NCBI GenBank assembly: GCA_023404705.1
Contig: JAEYAU010000271.1
Coordinates: 1-6,115, forward strand
Reading direction: 5' to 3'
Origin: Pseudomonadota bacterium
GTDB lineage: Bacteria > Pseudomonadota > Alphaproteobacteria > Rhizobiales > Xanthobacteraceae
DNA: 6,115 nt
Positions within the stretch are counted from its first letter, which is position 1, and the number at the start of each line of letters is the position of its first letter. Below the pieces are notes generated by a model. The model had not been told where the DNA came from, did no database searches, and worked only from the letters and a program-made list of their open reading frames with translations. A program made the position numbers and the translations under genes. Shown here piece by piece: positions 1-5,610 of the stretch.

Positions 1-32
1 CCCCCCCCCCGCCCCCCCCCCCCCCCCCCCCC
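1..32. other. Poly-C low-complexity tract, probable contig-end artefact
   Basis: Thirty-one of the first 32 bases are C, with a single G at position 11, and the sequence turns abruptly complex at position 33. Poly-G read tails are a known artefact of two-colour sequencing chemistry and appear as poly-C on the opposite strand at a contig end. I infer that this is technical rather than biological and that the true neighbour to the left is missing. Confidence 0.75.
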
Positions 33-63
33 ACGGCCATTTTTCGGTCGGGCCGCTCTTCGG

Positions 64-87
64 GGTCGCGCCCTGACGGGCGAGACC
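64..87. repeat. Inverted repeat / hairpin, 10-position stem with TGAC loop
   Basis: GGTC-G-CGCCC (64-73) faces GGGCG-A-GACC (78-87) across the tetraloop TGAC. Nine of ten positions pair, with one G/A mismatch at 68/83. Two further positions (62-63 with 88-89) can extend the stem. No T-run follows on either strand, so it does not look like a canonical intrinsic terminator. It could be the 3' end structure of a transcript entering from the missing left side, or a fragment of an RNA element. Confidence 0.5.
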
Positions 88-261
88 TCTACAGCCAGCC
101 TCACTGGCAGGCGGTCGTAATGCCGCCGGTCGTTGTTTCCCGACTCCGCCCGGGAGCCCGGTTTGCAAATCCGGTGCCCGCAGGGGCCGCCTCCTGCTCC
201 GCCGCGGCTGCACGGTTGACGTCCCACGTGAGCAGGAATGACGCGATCATGCCTTTGCGGA

Positions 262-300
262 TTTCGGAAAGCAAGGAAAATAATTCCTGGTTTTCAGAAA
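262..300. repeat. 39-bp imperfect palindrome upstream of the small peptide gene
   Basis: The element has three nested parts with exactly symmetrical spacing: TTTCGGAAA (262-270, centre 266), AGGAA-AATAA-TTCCT (274-288, centre 281) and TTTCAGAAA (292-300, centre 296). Folded as one structure it gives a 17-position stem with 14 Watson-Crick pairs, one G-T pair, two mismatches and a 5-base AATAA loop. It is AT-rich in a GC-rich region. A possible sigma70-like promoter overlaps it on the plus strand (TTGCGG at 255-260, 18-base spacer, AATAAT at 279-284), but this match is weak. No T-run follows on either strand, so a terminator is unlikely. A protein binding site or an mRNA-leader hairpin are both possible. 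Confidence 0.55.
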
Positions 301-322
301 TCGCGATCGCAGGGGGGCATTT

Positions 323-338
323 TGTGATGGTCGTCACA
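323..338. promoter_or_regulatory. CRP-type binding site, TGTGA-N6-TCACA
   Basis: The sequence TGTGA-TGGTCG-TCACA is a perfect match to the palindromic half-sites of the classical CRP consensus with the correct 6-base spacer. Its centre lies at 330.5, about 85 bases upstream of the ATG of the double-glycine peptide gene at 416, so control of that gene is the simplest reading. I could not identify a convincing -10 element at the class I or class II distance downstream, so whether it activates or represses is open. The regulator is not in the window. Confidence 0.6.
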
Positions 339-415
339 TCGCGACGAGAGCGTTGATGCCAATGTGGCCGCATCGGCGTCGGATGACAGCGCCGACCAAT
401 TCGAGGATAGATGTA

Positions 416-586
416 ATGACTGGACATGCAGTCAATGCAAAGAGGGAAGCTCTGGAGCTGCACGAGTTGTCCTCCAAGGAGCTCGATGCGGTGTCTGGCG
501 GCGCCCCCCGCCAGGCGGAAAACCAAGAGCAGCTCAAGGCGCTCGAAACATTTGGCAAGGCACTTCAGAAAGCGGGCCAAATCTAA
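416..586 (+). CDS. Small peptide with double-glycine (bacteriocin-type) leader
   Basis: This 56-residue peptide has a leader ending in ELSSKELDAVSGG (residues 17-29). It matches the double-glycine consensus at every key place: Leu -12, Ser -11, Glu -8, Leu -7, Val -4, Gly -2 and Gly -1. In that family a C39 cysteine peptidase, usually fused to an ABC exporter, cuts after Gly-Gly and exports the C-terminal part. Here the predicted product is 27 residues (30-56). It has four basic and three acidic residues, no Cys, Ser or Trp, and a C-terminal half (LKALETFGKALQKAGQI) that would form an amphipathic helix. The start at 416 is chosen because GAGGA at 403-407 sits 8 bases upstream; starts at 353-362 in the same frame lack as good a site. 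No exporter, immunity or modification gene is visible, but the contig ends nearby. It may be an antimicrobial, a signalling peptide or another secreted factor. The leader assignment is strong; the function is unknown. Confidence 0.8.
   Translation: MTGHAVNAKREALELHELSSKELDAVSGGAPRQAENQEQLKALETFGKALQKAGQI
495..514 (+). repeat. Perfect 7-bp hairpin over the Gly-Gly cleavage codons
   Basis: CTGGCGG (495-501) and CCGCCAG (508-514) are perfect reverse complements separated by CGCCCC. The stem spans the codons for the Gly-Gly cleavage site and the first residues of the core of the small peptide gene. GC-rich codon use for Gly-Gly-Ala-Pro-Arg makes such a fold fairly likely by chance, so a role in translation or mRNA stability is only a possibility. 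Confidence 0.4.
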
Positions 587-677
587 ATCTAAGGAGAAAC
601 GCTTCCGCGAGGACCAGTGTACCTGTCTGGTAGCCGCGGAGCGGTGCCGCCCATGCCACAAGATCGCGGCGCGTCGA

Positions 678-2195
678 TCACTGCCCGCGCTTGGCCGCGG
701 AGGCGAAGCGGCGGGCTTCCTCGGCGGCGCGGAACAGGGCTTTGGCCTTGTTGACGCATTCCTGCTGCTCGAACTCGGGCGTCGAGTCCGCGACGATGCC
801 GGCGCCGGCCTGGACGTACATCTTGCCGTCCTTGATCAGGGCGGTGCGCAGCGCGATGCAGGTGTCCATCTCGCCGGCGGCCGAGAAGTAGCCGACCGAG
901 CCCGCATAAAGACCGCGCTTCTCCTTCTCGAGCTCGTCGATGATCTCCATGGCGCGCACCTTGGGCGCGCCCGAGACGGTGCCGGCCGGGAAGCCGGCCG
1001 CGAGCGCGTCGAGCACGTCGTATTTCGGGTCGATGCGGCCCTCGACGTTCGACACGATGTGCATCACCTGGCTGTAGCGCTCGATGAAGAACTGGTCCGT
1101 CACCTTGACGGTGCCGATCGAGGCGACGCGGCCGACATCGTTGCGCCCGAGGTCGAGCAGCATCAGGTGTTCGGCGCGCTCCTTCGGATCGGCGAGCAGC
1201 TCCTCTTCGAGCGCCTTGTCCTCGTGCGGCGTCTCTCCGCGGCGCCGCGTGCCGGCGATCGGGCGCACCGTGACGACGTCGTCGCGCACGCGCACGAGGA
1301 TCTCGGGGCTCGAGCCCGCGATCGCGTAGGCGCCATAGTCGAGATAGAACAGGAAGGGCGCGGGGTTCACGCGGCGCAGCGCGCGGTAGAACGAGAAGGA
1401 CGGCAGCGCGAAGGGCGACTCGAAACGCTGCGCGAGCACCACCTGGAAGATGTCGCCGGCCGCGATGTATTCCTTCGCCCGCAGCACCATGTCGCCGAAC
1501 TCTTCGGGGCTGGTGTTGGAGCTCGGCGCGACATTGAGCGGCCCGCTCTCGCTATTGGCGGCTTCCTTGTCGAGCGGGCGGTCGAGCGCATCGACCACCG
1601 ACGACAGCCGCTCGACCGCGCGGCTCAGCGCGGCCTGCGCCGAGACGCCGCTCTCCGGCCGCACCGGCGTCACCACCGTCATGGTGTCCTTCACGGCGTC
1701 GAACACGATCACCAGCGTCGGGCGCATCAGCACCGCGTCCGGAATGCCGATCGGATCCGGATTGGGCGCCGGCAGCTCCTCCATGAGCCGCACCATGTCG
1801 TAGCCGAGATAGCCGAAGATGCCGGCCGCCATGGGCGGCAGCTCGTCGGGCAGCGCGATGCGGCTCTCGGCGATCAGTGCATGCAGCGCCTGGAGCGGCG
1901 GCTCGGGGCAGGGCGCGAAGCGGTCGGGCGCGGTGCGGGCCGCGCGGTTGACCTCGGCACGCGCGCCTTGCGTGCGCCAGATCAGATCGGGGTCGAGGCC
2001 GATGATCGAGTAGCGCCCGCGCACGGCGCCGCCTTCGACCGACTCGAGCAGGATGCTCATCGGCCGCCCGCCCGCGACCTTCAGGAAGGTTGAGACCGGC
2101 GTTTCGAGATCCGCGACCAGTGTGGTCCAGACGACCTGGGCCGAGCCTTCCGCATAGCGCTTGGCGAAGGCGTCGGCTGCGGGCTCGACATGCAT
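678..2195 (-). CDS. trpE: Anthranilate synthase component I
   Basis: TrpE makes anthranilate from chorismate, the first committed step of tryptophan synthesis, using ammonia delivered by the glutamine amidotransferase TrpG. The 505-residue length is normal for a stand-alone TrpE, not a TrpE-TrpG fusion. Visible signatures are LLES near residues 49-52 (the tryptophan feedback site region), KEYIAAGDIFQVVLAQR (241-257), IAGTRRRG (313-320), DLGRNDVGRV (348-357), GTVSGAPKVRAME (405-417) and the C-terminal YAGSVGYFS and AGAGIVADS blocks of the chorismate-binding fold. Anthranilate synthase is favoured over aminodeoxychorismate synthase or isochorismate synthase by the overall pattern and by LLES. 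The ATG lies 4 nt after the ppiD stop, and there is only a weak ribosome-binding sequence inside the ppiD end, so translation is probably coupled to ppiD. No Trp-rich leader peptide is seen upstream of the unit, giving no evidence of attenuation. trpG does not follow in the window. Confidence 0.96.
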   Translation of the reverse strand: MHVEPAADAFAKRYAEGSAQVVWTTLVADLETPVSTFLKVAGGRPMSILLESVEGGAVRGRYSIIGLDPDLIWRTQGARAEVNRAARTAPDRFAPCPEPPLQALHALIAESRIALPDELPPMAAGIFGYLGYDMVRLMEELPAPNPDPIGIPDAVLMRPTLVIVFDAVKDTMTVVTPVRPESGVSAQAALSRAVERLSSVVDALDRPLDKEAANSESGPLNVAPSSNTSPEEFGDMVLRAKEYIAAGDIFQVVLAQRFESPFALPSFSFYRALRRVNPAPFLFYLDYGAYAIAGSSPEILVRVRDDVVTVRPIAGTRRRGETPHEDKALEEELLADPKERAEHLMLLDLGRNDVGRVASIGTVKVTDQFFIERYSQVMHIVSNVEGRIDPKYDVLDALAAGFPAGTVSGAPKVRAMEIIDELEKEKRGLYAGSVGYFSAAGEMDTCIALRTALIKDGKMYVQAGAGIVADSTPEFEQQECVNKAKALFRAAEEARRFASAAKRGQ

Positions 2196-2199
2196 GGGT

Positions 2200-4110
2200 C
2201 TATTGCTCGGTGATGCCCAATGCGCGCGAGAGCGCCTGCTGGTTGACCCGGGTGCCGAGCTCCGACTGCAGGCGCAGCACGTATTGGCCGAGCAGGTCGC
2301 CCGTCATGGCGCGGCGGATCTGCATCTCGATCTGGCGTCCCTCGTCCGAGGCGAGATCGAGCGTCGGCGTCGTGACGTCTGTGACCCGGAACAGCAGCCA
2401 TTCGGTGGGGCTGCGGCCCTCCGCGATGGCGAAGCCATCCTTCGGCGTGTTGAACACGGCCTCGATCACCTTGGGCGAAAGATTGCCCTGGACCGCGCCG
2501 CCGCGCTTGAGCCCGAAGCTGGTGCCGACCTGCAGGCCGTTGGCGGCCGCGAGATCAGCGAGCGACGTGCCGCTCTTGGCCTTCTCGAGCAGCTCGTTGA
2601 CCTTCGCCTTGAGACGCTCGGCGATCTGCTCGTCGCGCCAGCGCTGGGCGAGCTGATCCTTCACCTCGTCGAAGGTACGCTCGCGCGACTGCTTGATGCC
2701 GGTGACCTCGAACCAGACATAGCCGCCGCCCTGAAGCTGCAGCGGATCATTGTCGACGCCGACGTCGGATGCGAAGGCGCTCTGCACCAGCGTTGCGGCA
2801 TTGGGGATGCCCTCGACCGGCTTGAGCTCCGCATCGCGGCCGGAGCGATCGACGGCCGGTATGCTGATCAGCTTCAGGTTCAGCTTGGGCGCGATCTCGG
2901 CGAGCTTCAGGCCGGCGCCGCGCTCGTCCTCGATCTTGTCGTGCAGCGAGCCGATCTGGCTGCGGGCGCGATCGACCGCGATGTTCTGCTTGATCTCGGC
3001 AACCACGTCCTTGAACGGCTTGATGGTCTCGGCCTGGATCTTGTTGACGCGCAGGAGGGCGACGCCGAAGCGGCCCTGCACGGGCGCGCTGATCTCGCCT
3101 TCCTTCAGCGCGAAGGCCGCATCCGCGACCGCGGTGTCGATGATGGCCGACTTCGGCACCATGCCGAGATCGATGTCCTTCTCGGACAGCTTCCGTTCGC
3201 TGGCGATCGCCTCGAAGGTCTGTCCCTGATCGATCTTCTCCCTGGCGGCGCGCGCTTCCTCCATGGTCGGGAAGACGATCTGCTGCACTTGGCGCTGCTC
3301 CACGGTGCCGAAGCGGCTCCGGTTCGCTTCGTAGAAGCTCTGCGCATCCGCGTCGGACACGTCCTCGGCACGCGCGACGTCGGCGGGCGCGACCTGCAGG
3401 ATGTCGATGGCGCGATATTCGGGCGCGCGGAACAGCGTCTTGCGCTCCTCGAAATAGCTGGTGAGCACCTCGGGGGTCGGCGTCGGGATCTCGCCGGCCT
3501 TGGAGGCGTCGAGGATCACGAAGTCGATGGCGCGCTGCTCGTTCTGATAGCGGGCGAGCGCGTCGATCAGGGCGCGCGGCGGCGTGACCTCGGAAGAGAT
3601 CGCTTCGGTCAGCTCCTGGCGCAGCAGCATGCGGCGCCGCTCGAACGCGTAGCGCGCCTCGTTGTAGCCGGCGTCGCGAATGCCTTGCTGGAAGCGGCGT
3701 TGGTCGAACTGCCCGTTGGGACCCTTGAAGCTCGGGTCCTCCATGATGTTACGGGCGATCTCGGCGTCGGTCAGATTGAGGCGGAGCTGACGCACGCGCT
3801 CGTCGAGCGCGGCCTCGGAGATGATCTGCTGGACGACCTGCGCCTCGATGTTCCACTGCCGCGCCTGCTGCGGCGAGATCGGGCGGCCGATCTGGCGGCT
3901 GAGCTGAGCAAGCCGATCGTTGTAGAGAACGCGGAATTGCTCAATCGAAAGTTCGGTCGAGCCGACGCTGGCGACCGTCGACTGGCCGAAGCCTCTGAAG
4001 ACGTCACCGACTCCCCAGACCGCGAAGGCGAGCGCGATGAGGCCGAGCACGACCGCCATCACGATGCGGCCGAGCCAGGTTTCGGAGGCGGTGCGAATCC
4101 CTCGGAGCAT
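2200..4110 (-). CDS. ppiD: PpiD-like membrane-anchored parvulin/SurA-type folding factor
   Basis: This 636-residue protein has the PpiD layout: a short basic N-terminus, one membrane segment at about residues 14-34 that anchors it in the inner membrane, a SurA-like chaperone region to about 230, a parvulin-like domain near 272-356, and a second SurA-like C-terminal part. PpiD proteins sit at the periplasmic exit of the SecYEG translocon and assist newly exported proteins. The parvulin domain begins RQVQQIVFP, where active parvulins usually have a catalytic His (HIL-type motif); Gln in that place suggests weak or no isomerase activity, as reported for E. coli PpiD. There are no cysteines. The start at 4110 is fixed by an in-frame TGA 9 bases upstream, and the next Met lies inside the membrane segment. 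There is no clear Shine-Dalgarno sequence before this ATG. It heads a unit with trpE and is divergent from tpiA. Confidence 0.9.
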   Translation of the reverse strand: MLRGIRTASETWLGRIVMAVVLGLIALAFAVWGVGDVFRGFGQSTVASVGSTELSIEQFRVLYNDRLAQLSRQIGRPISPQQARQWNIEAQVVQQIISEAALDERVRQLRLNLTDAEIARNIMEDPSFKGPNGQFDQRRFQQGIRDAGYNEARYAFERRRMLLRQELTEAISSEVTPPRALIDALARYQNEQRAIDFVILDASKAGEIPTPTPEVLTSYFEERKTLFRAPEYRAIDILQVAPADVARAEDVSDADAQSFYEANRSRFGTVEQRQVQQIVFPTMEEARAAREKIDQGQTFEAIASERKLSEKDIDLGMVPKSAIIDTAVADAAFALKEGEISAPVQGRFGVALLRVNKIQAETIKPFKDVVAEIKQNIAVDRARSQIGSLHDKIEDERGAGLKLAEIAPKLNLKLISIPAVDRSGRDAELKPVEGIPNAATLVQSAFASDVGVDNDPLQLQGGGYVWFEVTGIKQSRERTFDEVKDQLAQRWRDEQIAERLKAKVNELLEKAKSGTSLADLAAANGLQVGTSFGLKRGGAVQGNLSPKVIEAVFNTPKDGFAIAEGRSPTEWLLFRVTDVTTPTLDLASDEGRQIEMQIRRAMTGDLLGQYVLRLQSELGTRVNQQALSRALGITEQ

Positions 4111-4137
4111 GACAAATCATTGATTGAATGGATGAAC

Positions 4138-4163
4138 GCGGCCCGGACGCAGGCCCGGGCCGC
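4138..4163 (-). promoter_or_regulatory. Strong 9-bp hairpin in the ppiD mRNA leader
   Basis: GCGGCCCGG (4138-4146) and CCGGGCCGC (4155-4163) are perfect complements across an 8-base loop. On the minus strand this hairpin would begin about four bases after the start of the transcript predicted from the promoter at 4174-4202, and it ends 27 bases before the ppiD ATG. A 5'-terminal hairpin of this kind can protect an mRNA from decay or control access to the start; which applies is not known. No T-run follows on the minus strand, so a terminator is less likely. Confidence 0.6.
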
Positions 4164-4173
4164 AGGGGCCGGC

Positions 4174-4202
4174 ATCATAGGGAGGGGCGCCCCGCGCCGC
4201 AA
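4174..4202 (-). promoter_or_regulatory. Sigma70-type promoter for ppiD-trpE, TTGCGG-N17-TATGAT
   Basis: Read on the minus strand, TTGCGG (4202-4197) is followed after exactly 17 bases by TATGAT (4179-4174), five of six matches to the -10 consensus. Transcription would start near 4167, giving a leader of about 57 bases before ppiD. The spacer contains a perfect 10-bp palindrome, GGGGCGCCCC (4184-4193), which is well placed to be an operator. It is the best promoter match I found in the window. Confidence 0.6.
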
Positions 4203-4206
4203 CACG

Positions 4207-4223
4207 AACGGGTGCGACCCGTT
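4207..4223. repeat. 7-bp dyad with GCG loop just upstream of the ppiD -35
   Basis: AACGGGT-GCG-ACCCGTT is a perfect inverted repeat with seven pairs. It lies four bases upstream of the -35 element of the ppiD promoter and within the tpiA upstream region, so it may be an operator acting on either side. No regulator can be named from the sequence. Confidence 0.45.
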
Positions 4224-4390
4224 GCGCAGTCCCGAAAAAGCCCCGCCGTGGTGAGATGCCGATGCGGAACCGGACGGCCGCGCGCCCGTTGAGCGTCGCG
4301 GCGCGTCGGATTTTGCCGTGGACCCGCAAGGGGCTAGCGGCTTTGAAGGGGCTCTGGTAACGGCACGGCCCTGCGAGAGGAACAACGATC

Positions 4391-5146
4391 ATGGCAAGAC
4401 CCCGCCCGCTGGTGGCCGGCAACTGGAAGATGAACGGGCTGAAGGCCTCCGCCGCGGAGCTCGGCAAGATCATCCAGGGCGCGGGCGAGGTCGCGGACAA
4501 GGTCGATCTCATGATCTGCCCGCCGGCGCCGCTGGTGCTGGCCTTTGCGGCGGCCGCGCCGGACTCGCCCGTGAAGATCGGCGCGCAGGACTGCCACGCC
4601 GAAGCCTCGGGCGCCTTCACGGGGGATGTCTCGGCCGAGATGTTCGCCGATGCCGGCGCCGTGGCCGTGATCGTCGGCCATTCGGAGCGGCGCACCCTTC
4701 ACAAGGAAACCGATGCCGACGTGCGCGCCAAGGCGCTCGCGGCGTGGCGCGCGGGACTCACCGCGATCGTCTGTGTGGGCGAGACCCATGCGGAGCGCGA
4801 GGCGCACAAGACGCTCGACGTGGTGGCGCTGCAGCTCGACGGATCGCTGCCCGACGGCGCCACGGCGGCCAAGCTCGTGGTCGCCTACGAGCCGGTCTGG
4901 GCGATCGGCACCGGGCTCACGCCGACGCCCGCCGATGTCGCCGACGTGCACGGCTTCATCCGCCGCCGCCTTACCGAGCGGTTCGGCCAGGAGGGCGAGG
5001 GGATCCGCATTCTCTACGGCGGCTCGGTGAAGCCCGCGAACGCGAAGGAGCTGATGGCGGTCGCCGAGGTGGACGGCGCGCTGGTCGGCGGCGCGAGCCT
5101 CAAGGCCGAGGACTTCCTCGGCATCGCGGCGGCCTACAAGAACTGA
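4391..5146 (+). CDS. tpiA: Triosephosphate isomerase
   Basis: TpiA interconverts dihydroxyacetone phosphate and glyceraldehyde 3-phosphate in the cytoplasm, for glycolysis, gluconeogenesis and related carbon flow. The 251-residue length is standard. All catalytic landmarks are present: GNWKMNG with Asn11 and Lys13, GHSERR with His97, the catalytic Glu167 in AYEPVWAIGTG with the mobile loop following it, the phosphate-binding YGGSVKP (209-215) and GALVGGASL (229-237). The start has GAGAGG at 4375-4380, ten bases upstream. It is divergent from ppiD-trpE across 280 bases and convergent with the DUF6455 gene, 16 bases away. In many alphaproteobacteria tpiA lies close to secG and pyrG, which fits the right end of this window. 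I found no convincing promoter consensus directly upstream. Confidence 0.98.
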   Translation: MARPRPLVAGNWKMNGLKASAAELGKIIQGAGEVADKVDLMICPPAPLVLAFAAAAPDSPVKIGAQDCHAEASGAFTGDVSAEMFADAGAVAVIVGHSERRTLHKETDADVRAKALAAWRAGLTAIVCVGETHAEREAHKTLDVVALQLDGSLPDGATAAKLVVAYEPVWAIGTGLTPTPADVADVHGFIRRRLTERFGQEGEGIRILYGGSVKPANAKELMAVAEVDGALVGGASLKAEDFLGIAAAYKN

Positions 5147-5156
5147 CGCTCCGGCC

Positions 5157-5170
5157 AGCCGCCTACGGCT
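5157..5170. repeat. Small hairpin between convergent tpiA and DUF6455 genes
   Basis: AGCCG-CCTA-CGGCT gives a 5-bp stem with a 4-base loop, starting 11 bases after the tpiA stop and overlapping the last codons of the DUF6455 gene on the other strand. It has no T-run on either side, so at best it is a weak bidirectional terminator. Confidence 0.25.
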
Positions 5171-5585
5171 TCAGCGTCGTGAGCGCCTCTGCATTCGGGC
5201 AGTAGCCCTGCCAGGCCGTCCCGTTCGGATCGCGCATCAGATCATTGGTGCAGCGACCCTTGGACTCGCAAAGGGTGCACAGCCGCTGCATCTCGCGCAT
5301 GGCCACGGGCGCTTGCTGCGCGACGGCCTCCGCATCGAGGTGAAGGGCCGCCAAGCGCTCGCGCAGCAGATCGGCGTCGTGCCGGTCGTGGGCCGCGAGC
5401 GCGCGCAGCTCGGCGGCCGGAATGCCGATGTCGGCCGCCATATGGGCGACCTCGGCGTCGCCGCAGGCCGAGAGGTCTGCGAGCGTGCGGTTGCGTTCGC
5501 GCCAGCTGCGCCAGCGCTCGATCAGGGCGGCCACATAGGGCTCGGCGCCGAACCAGCGATTGTCACGGGCGGTGAGAGTTTGCAT
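5163..5585 (-). CDS. DUF6455 family protein with DUF1127-like N-terminal segment
   Basis: This 140-residue protein of unknown function ends in a DUF6455-like pattern: MQRLCTLCESKGRCTNDL, then W-Q-G-YCPNA and a closing TLKP. Its cysteines at 103, 106, 112 and 129 (C-x2-C-x5-C-x16-C) could bind a metal or an iron-sulfur cluster, which is inference. The segment at about residues 19-62 (ERWRSWRERNRTLADL, later ADIGIPAAELRALA) resembles the short Arg-rich DUF1127 motif. No signal peptide or membrane segment is visible, so it is probably cytoplasmic. The start at 5585 is chosen because AGGAGG lies 7 bases upstream; the longer in-frame version from 5630 adds a Pro/Gly-rich stretch and would run through that ribosome-binding site. 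It is inverted relative to tpiA and secG. A perfect FNR/FixK-type box is centred 63 bases upstream of the ATG, suggesting control by oxygen. Confidence 0.75.
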   Translation of the reverse strand: MQTLTARDNRWFGAEPYVAALIERWRSWRERNRTLADLSACGDAEVAHMAADIGIPAAELRALAAHDRHDADLLRERLAALHLDAEAVAQQAPVAMREMQRLCTLCESKGRCTNDLMRDPNGTAWQGYCPNAEALTTLKP

Positions 5586-5610
5586 GGGGGTTCCTCCTGG
5601 CGAACCTGGA

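Larger units (their letters stand above)
33..415. other. Non-genic stretch with several dyad elements
   Basis: I see no recognisable protein or RNA gene in this 383-base stretch. A plus-strand frame stays open from the left edge to position 356, but its translation is low-complexity and Arg/Ala/Pro rich, without any family motif. Its only plausible internal start (ATG at 249, 35 residues) has a weak AGGA eleven bases upstream. Part of the stretch (roughly 255-300) is clearly more AT-rich than its surroundings, as expected of a control region. The structured elements in it are listed separately: a hairpin at 64-87, a long palindrome at 262-300 and a CRP-type box at 323-338. The most likely role of the right half is the upstream control region of the small peptide gene at 416. 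Confidence 0.5.

Noticed and set aside
150..200. Possible tRNA: CCGGT-TTGCAAA-TCCGG resembles a Cys anticodon arm
   Set aside because: The closing pair of the stem is T-T, and no acceptor stem, D arm or GTTCGA-type T arm can be placed around it on either strand.
120..356. Plus-strand open frame, including a 35-residue version from ATG 249
   Set aside because: The ribosome-binding sequence is weak, the composition is not protein-like, and the frame runs through the palindrome and the CRP-type box, which are better explained as control elements.
613..631. ACCAG/CTGGT inverted repeat as a terminator for trpE or the peptide gene
   Set aside because: The stem is only 5 bp with a 9-base loop and no T-run on either strand.
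101..661. Minus-strand open frame downstream of trpE, considered as trpG
   Set aside because: It has none of the glutamine amidotransferase motifs and overlaps the well-supported small peptide gene.
617..755. GTG start with GAGG upstream after the peptide gene
   Set aside because: The short Arg/Gly-rich translation runs into antisense trpE and shows no recognisable features.
426..2093. Long plus-strand open frame opposite trpE
   Set aside because: It is the antisense shadow of trpE, with Arg/His/Asp-rich low-complexity translation and no family motif; trpE on the other strand has all its catalytic blocks.
2161..4254. Very long plus-strand open frame opposite ppiD
   Set aside because: It arises from GC-rich third positions opposite a real gene; its Leu/Asp/Ala/Arg-rich translation resembles no known fold.
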